A stretch of DNA of 64,000 nucleotides. Origin: Shimia sp051201625. Its GTDB lineage: Bacteria > Pseudomonadota > Alphaproteobacteria > Rhodobacterales > Rhodobacteraceae. The notes beneath the pieces are model-generated. The model saw only the letters and a program-made list of their open reading frames with translations, ran no database searches and was not told the origin of the DNA. The position numbers and the translations under genes were made by a program. The DNA is taken from contig NZ_CP179203.1 in the NCBI RefSeq assembly GCF_051201625.1, positions 930,001 through 994,000 on the forward strand, in the 5' to 3' direction. Positions within the stretch are counted from its first letter, which is position 1, and every line of letters starts with the position of its first letter. Below, piece by piece: positions 61,798 to 64,000 of the stretch.

Positions 61798-62622
61798 TTA
61801 AGTTTCTGATAAGATTGTGGTTTCCGCATCCTCTGCGACATCAGCGATCAGCATATGACCGGGTGAGTGGGTTATGCAGATCGGAAGACCCGCATCTAGA
61901 AGTACATTTTGGGGTGTTACGCCACAGGCCCAGTAAACGGGTACTTCGCCCGTTTTGATTTCGACAGCCTCGCCCCAATCTGGTTGCATCAAGTTCGCAA
62001 TTCCAATCTGTGATGGGTCGCCAACCGCGATTGGAGCACCATGCGCTTGTGGAAATCGACCACTGATTTCTGTTGCTTGTGCGACCTGGTGCTCTGGAAT
62101 CGGCCGCATTGTGACAACCATTTGGCCACTAAAATTTCCAGCAGGAATGAGGCTAATGTTTGAACGAAACATGGGCACATTTCTGCCTGTCTCGATGTGC
62201 CGAACGGGGATGTTGTTGCGCAACAGAGCGTTTTCAAAGGTAAACGAACATCCCAATGCAACGGTGACTAGATCGTCAGCCCAATGATCAGATATGTTTG
62301 TCACTTCTTCTGAGAATTGCCCTTCGCGAAAGACGCGGTACTTGGAAACGTCTGTTCGGATATCAATGTCCGTCCCCAACGTTGGTAATTCGGGATTACC
62401 GGTATCGCTTACGCCAACAATCGGACAAGGCTTTGGATTACGCTGACAAAACCGTAGGAAATCCAATGCAAATTGTTCAGGAAGGATCGCAAGATTACAT
62501 TGTAACTTCCCAGTAGCCAGTCCTGCGGTGTGTCCCTTGTAAAATCCGTCGCGGATTGCGGTTCGGACCTCTGATGCGGTGGAGGTTAAAAGGTCAGTAT
62601 GTGAAACAGAAGTTTTTGTCAT
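61798..62622 (-). CDS. DUF1445 family putative hydro-lyase (YcsI-like)
   Basis: A 274-residue protein of the D-glutamate cyclase / YcsI family (DUF1445). TRAIRDG-type N-terminus (ASEVRTAIRDGFYKGHTAGL), CPIVGVSDTGNPELPTLGTD, GCSFTFENALLRNNIPVRHI, YWACGVTPQNVLLDAGLPIC and ITHSPGHMLI are characteristic. Relatives interconvert D-glutamate and 5-oxo-D-proline, and in Bacillus ycsI accompanies ycsF and kipIA. It is the first structural gene of this operon, so the imported compound may be the D-isomer. Catalysis has not been shown here. Confidence 0.87.
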   Translation of the reverse strand: MTKTSVSHTDLLTSTASEVRTAIRDGFYKGHTAGLATGKLQCNLAILPEQFALDFLRFCQRNPKPCPIVGVSDTGNPELPTLGTDIDIRTDVSKYRVFREGQFSEEVTNISDHWADDLVTVALGCSFTFENALLRNNIPVRHIETGRNVPMFRSNISLIPAGNFSGQMVVTMRPIPEHQVAQATEISGRFPQAHGAPIAVGDPSQIGIANLMQPDWGEAVEIKTGEVPVYWACGVTPQNVLLDAGLPICITHSPGHMLIADVAEDAETTILSET

Positions 62623-62679
62623 TAAGGCAGCCCCAACATTGCCTCGCCAACTTCACATGATCAAACCTTTCTACGCAAA

Positions 62680-62705
62680 TTATCATTTTAGATCATAAAT
62701 GATAA
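62680..62705. promoter_or_regulatory. Inverted repeat upstream of the DUF1445-TRAP-pxp operon
   Basis: A perfect 9-bp inverted repeat (TTATCATTT and AAATGATAA) with an 8-base spacer lies 58-83 bases before the operon start, just downstream of lysR. Length and position suit a LysR-type operator. A weak terminator for lysR is the alternative. Confidence 0.55.
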
Positions 62706-62716
62706 ATTTTTTAAAT

Positions 62717-63595
62717 TTACTTTGGGTGTGTTTCATCCCAGTTTGTTGCAACCGCACATGCGATCTCTGCACTATTTTCAGCGAGAAAGCTCCTGGGCTC
62801 AGACAGATATGAGGCAGTAAAAGCGAGTGGCTTAGGTCTGAAACCTGCATCAAATTCTATGATCTGACCAGACGCAAGGAAGTCACTGGCAAGTGCTCTA
62901 GGATAAGGCCCAACCGCAATGCCAGCGGCGATCATCTTTAAACTTGCAGACAAAGATGCCGATGCAAAGACACGGTGTTTTGGCCCTATTCTTCGTGATA
63001 ATTCTGACATCAACTCACGGTAAGGACGTGTTTGGCTTGAATACGAAATTACAGGAATTTCACTTAAGTCTGTCTGTGGGTTAGAAGCTGATCGATACCA
63101 ATGTAGATCAAAAGGCGGCAGGTCAACATTTTCGACTGTGAACTCAGAAACTGGTCCCATCAGGAAAACGAGATCAAGCCGCCGTTTCAATAATGATGCA
63201 CGAAGATTTAGGGAGATATCGACGGTAAGATCGACATTCACTCGTGGATATTTCTCGCTGAACGCCTTCAGAAACTCGGGCAACCAAGACTGTGCGATCG
63301 TCTCTGATGCTCCGACACGGAACAAACCCTCTGTCTCAGCGGGGTTAGCAACGCGTTGTTTAATTTCTTCTTCAACGAATAACATCTGCTCCGCATAAGA
63401 GAGCAATAGAGTCCCATGTTTAGTGAGAACCAAATCGCCTGGACCGCGCTCAAAGAGTGAAACACGCAGTTCTTGCTCCAGATTTGATATTCGTGTTGAG
63501 ACAGCGGGTTGAGATAGATGCATGCGCTTGGCAGCTTTTCGGAAGCCGCCTAGACGAGCCACCCAGAGGAAGGTTTGGATTTGATCAAAGGTCAT
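62717..63595 (-). CDS. LysR family transcriptional regulator
   Basis: A 292-residue regulator. The ATG at 63595 begins the standard HTH: TFDQIQTFLWVARLGGFRKA, then KRMHLSQPAVSTRISNLEQE and SLFERGPGDLVLTKHG. The C-terminal effector domain includes VGASETIAQSWLPEFLKAF. It is encoded in the same direction as the operon behind it, 94 bases away, and probably controls it through the inverted repeat at 62680-62705. Forty-five codons of in-frame upstream sequence have no family likeness and are excluded. Confidence 0.92.
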   Translation of the reverse strand: MTFDQIQTFLWVARLGGFRKAAKRMHLSQPAVSTRISNLEQELRVSLFERGPGDLVLTKHGTLLLSYAEQMLFVEEEIKQRVANPAETEGLFRVGASETIAQSWLPEFLKAFSEKYPRVNVDLTVDISLNLRASLLKRRLDLVFLMGPVSEFTVENVDLPPFDLHWYRSASNPQTDLSEIPVISYSSQTRPYRELMSELSRRIGPKHRVFASASLSASLKMIAAGIAVGPYPRALASDFLASGQIIEFDAGFRPKPLAFTASYLSEPRSFLAENSAEIACAVATNWDETHPK

Positions 63596-64000
63596 GTGAT
63601 ATTTATACACTTCTTGGGCAAATACAAAACTGACATTAAAACCCGATAATTCTGCGGATTGGGTCGTTTTTTTTGATAGATTTTTTACACAGCAATCAAA
63701 TTCCAAGATAAATTCACGCAGGAACAGCAAGCCTTCGCTATGTGCCGCATTTAACGCAATAGTATGATTGCAGCAGAAGGCAGGTCTGAACTCAAACCTG
63801 CCGATTGCCTACGTGATGATAAGTCCCCTTTTTGCTAGGCGACCAGACGGCTTTTTGACGAGCTGCCTGTCTCTCTGGGTCTAAACTTGGCTCGCACATC
63901 AACCAAGTGGCTCAAACTTACATGTGAAGTGGCGCAAGAGTTTTTGCTCCGAGGTGATGCGATATCCTTTGAGGCGGTCCTTGATGGTTATCAGTTCTTG
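63596..64000. other. Right-edge region
   Basis: About 405 bases. GGCAGGT/ACCTGCC forms a 7-bp stem at 63779-63802 and could end a leftward transcript entering from outside. A minus-strand frame open to the right edge ends at 63899 after 33 codons (DRLKGYRITSEQKLLRHF). It faintly resembles the N-terminus of a tyrosine recombinase, but this is too little to call. Confidence 0.3.

Noticed and set aside
63899..64000. A possible tyrosine-recombinase N-terminus entering from the right edge.
   Set aside because: Only 33 codons are visible and the resemblance is vague. Other frames look equally protein-like.

Overview
The window looks like chromosome of a marine alphaproteobacterium of the Roseobacter/Rhodobacterales type. 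Pointers are two TRAP transporter systems beside amino-acid-type catabolic genes, a pimeloyl-CoA-style dicarboxylate beta-oxidation operon, Rhizobium-type PssD/PssE glycosyltransferases, a Zur/Znu zinc locus, and a small protein resembling a Rhodobacterales-restricted family. No rRNA, tRNA, CRISPR array or intact insertion sequence was seen. The assignment is inferred from gene content, not from a database search.

Layout. 1-8053 (+): end of a TRAP large permease, its binding protein, then a proline-racemase-family enzyme, an M20 amidohydrolase, a diaminopropionate ammonia-lyase-like enzyme and a DMGDH/sarcosine-DH-like FAD-GcvT protein. This forms one uptake-and-degradation operon. 8578-12807 (-): a secreted glycerophosphodiesterase and an IorA/IorB molybdenum hydroxylase pair with a Tat-type leader. 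13411-20668: two secreted Ntn amidases of the choloylglycine-hydrolase family. They flank a radical-SAM/DUF4130 DNA-repair-like pair and a divergent SDR / beta-hydroxyacid dehydrogenase pair. 20834-23042: LysE exporter, nitroreductase and a divergent HxlR regulator. 24201-37128 (+): a twelve-gene surface polysaccharide locus of the Wzx/Wzy type (pyruvyltransferase, flippase, FrhB-domain protein, acyltransferase, polymerase, glycosyltransferases, Wzc-like protein, initiating sugar transferase). 37528-39672: zinc-ribbon microprotein and MATE transporter. 39811-45759: zinc homeostasis (znuB-znuC-zur, divergent znuA-DUF1007-NicO, cobW, and a stub of a second cobW). 46865-55771 (-): iclR followed by a pimFBCDE-A-like operon with one extra coupled ORF. 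56366-63595 (-): lysR, DUF1445 hydro-lyase, TRAP dctPQM and 5-oxoprolinase pxpABC.

How the genes work together. Both TRAP systems are embedded with the enzymes that would process the imported solute. In the right-hand one the solute is very probably 5-oxoproline or a close relative. In the left-hand one it is unknown, and the enzyme set suggests an N-substituted amino acid. The zinc locus is tied together by two near-identical 17-bp palindromes (41896-41912 and 44582-44598), which I read as Zur operators. One lies between zur and znuA and the other lies in front of the CobW GTPase gene.

The gene-poor gaps contain decayed genes that are not visible as intact reading frames. These are an alpha/beta-hydrolase tail (8128-8289), an IS6-type transposase start (14740-14892) beside a DUF4130 protein that may have lost a uracil-DNA-glycosylase domain, an Hsp31/HchA fragment (21661-21828), a frameshifted small secreted protein (23295-23650) and a truncated CobW (45718-45759). 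Functional names come from reading motifs by eye; substrates are inferred unless stated.
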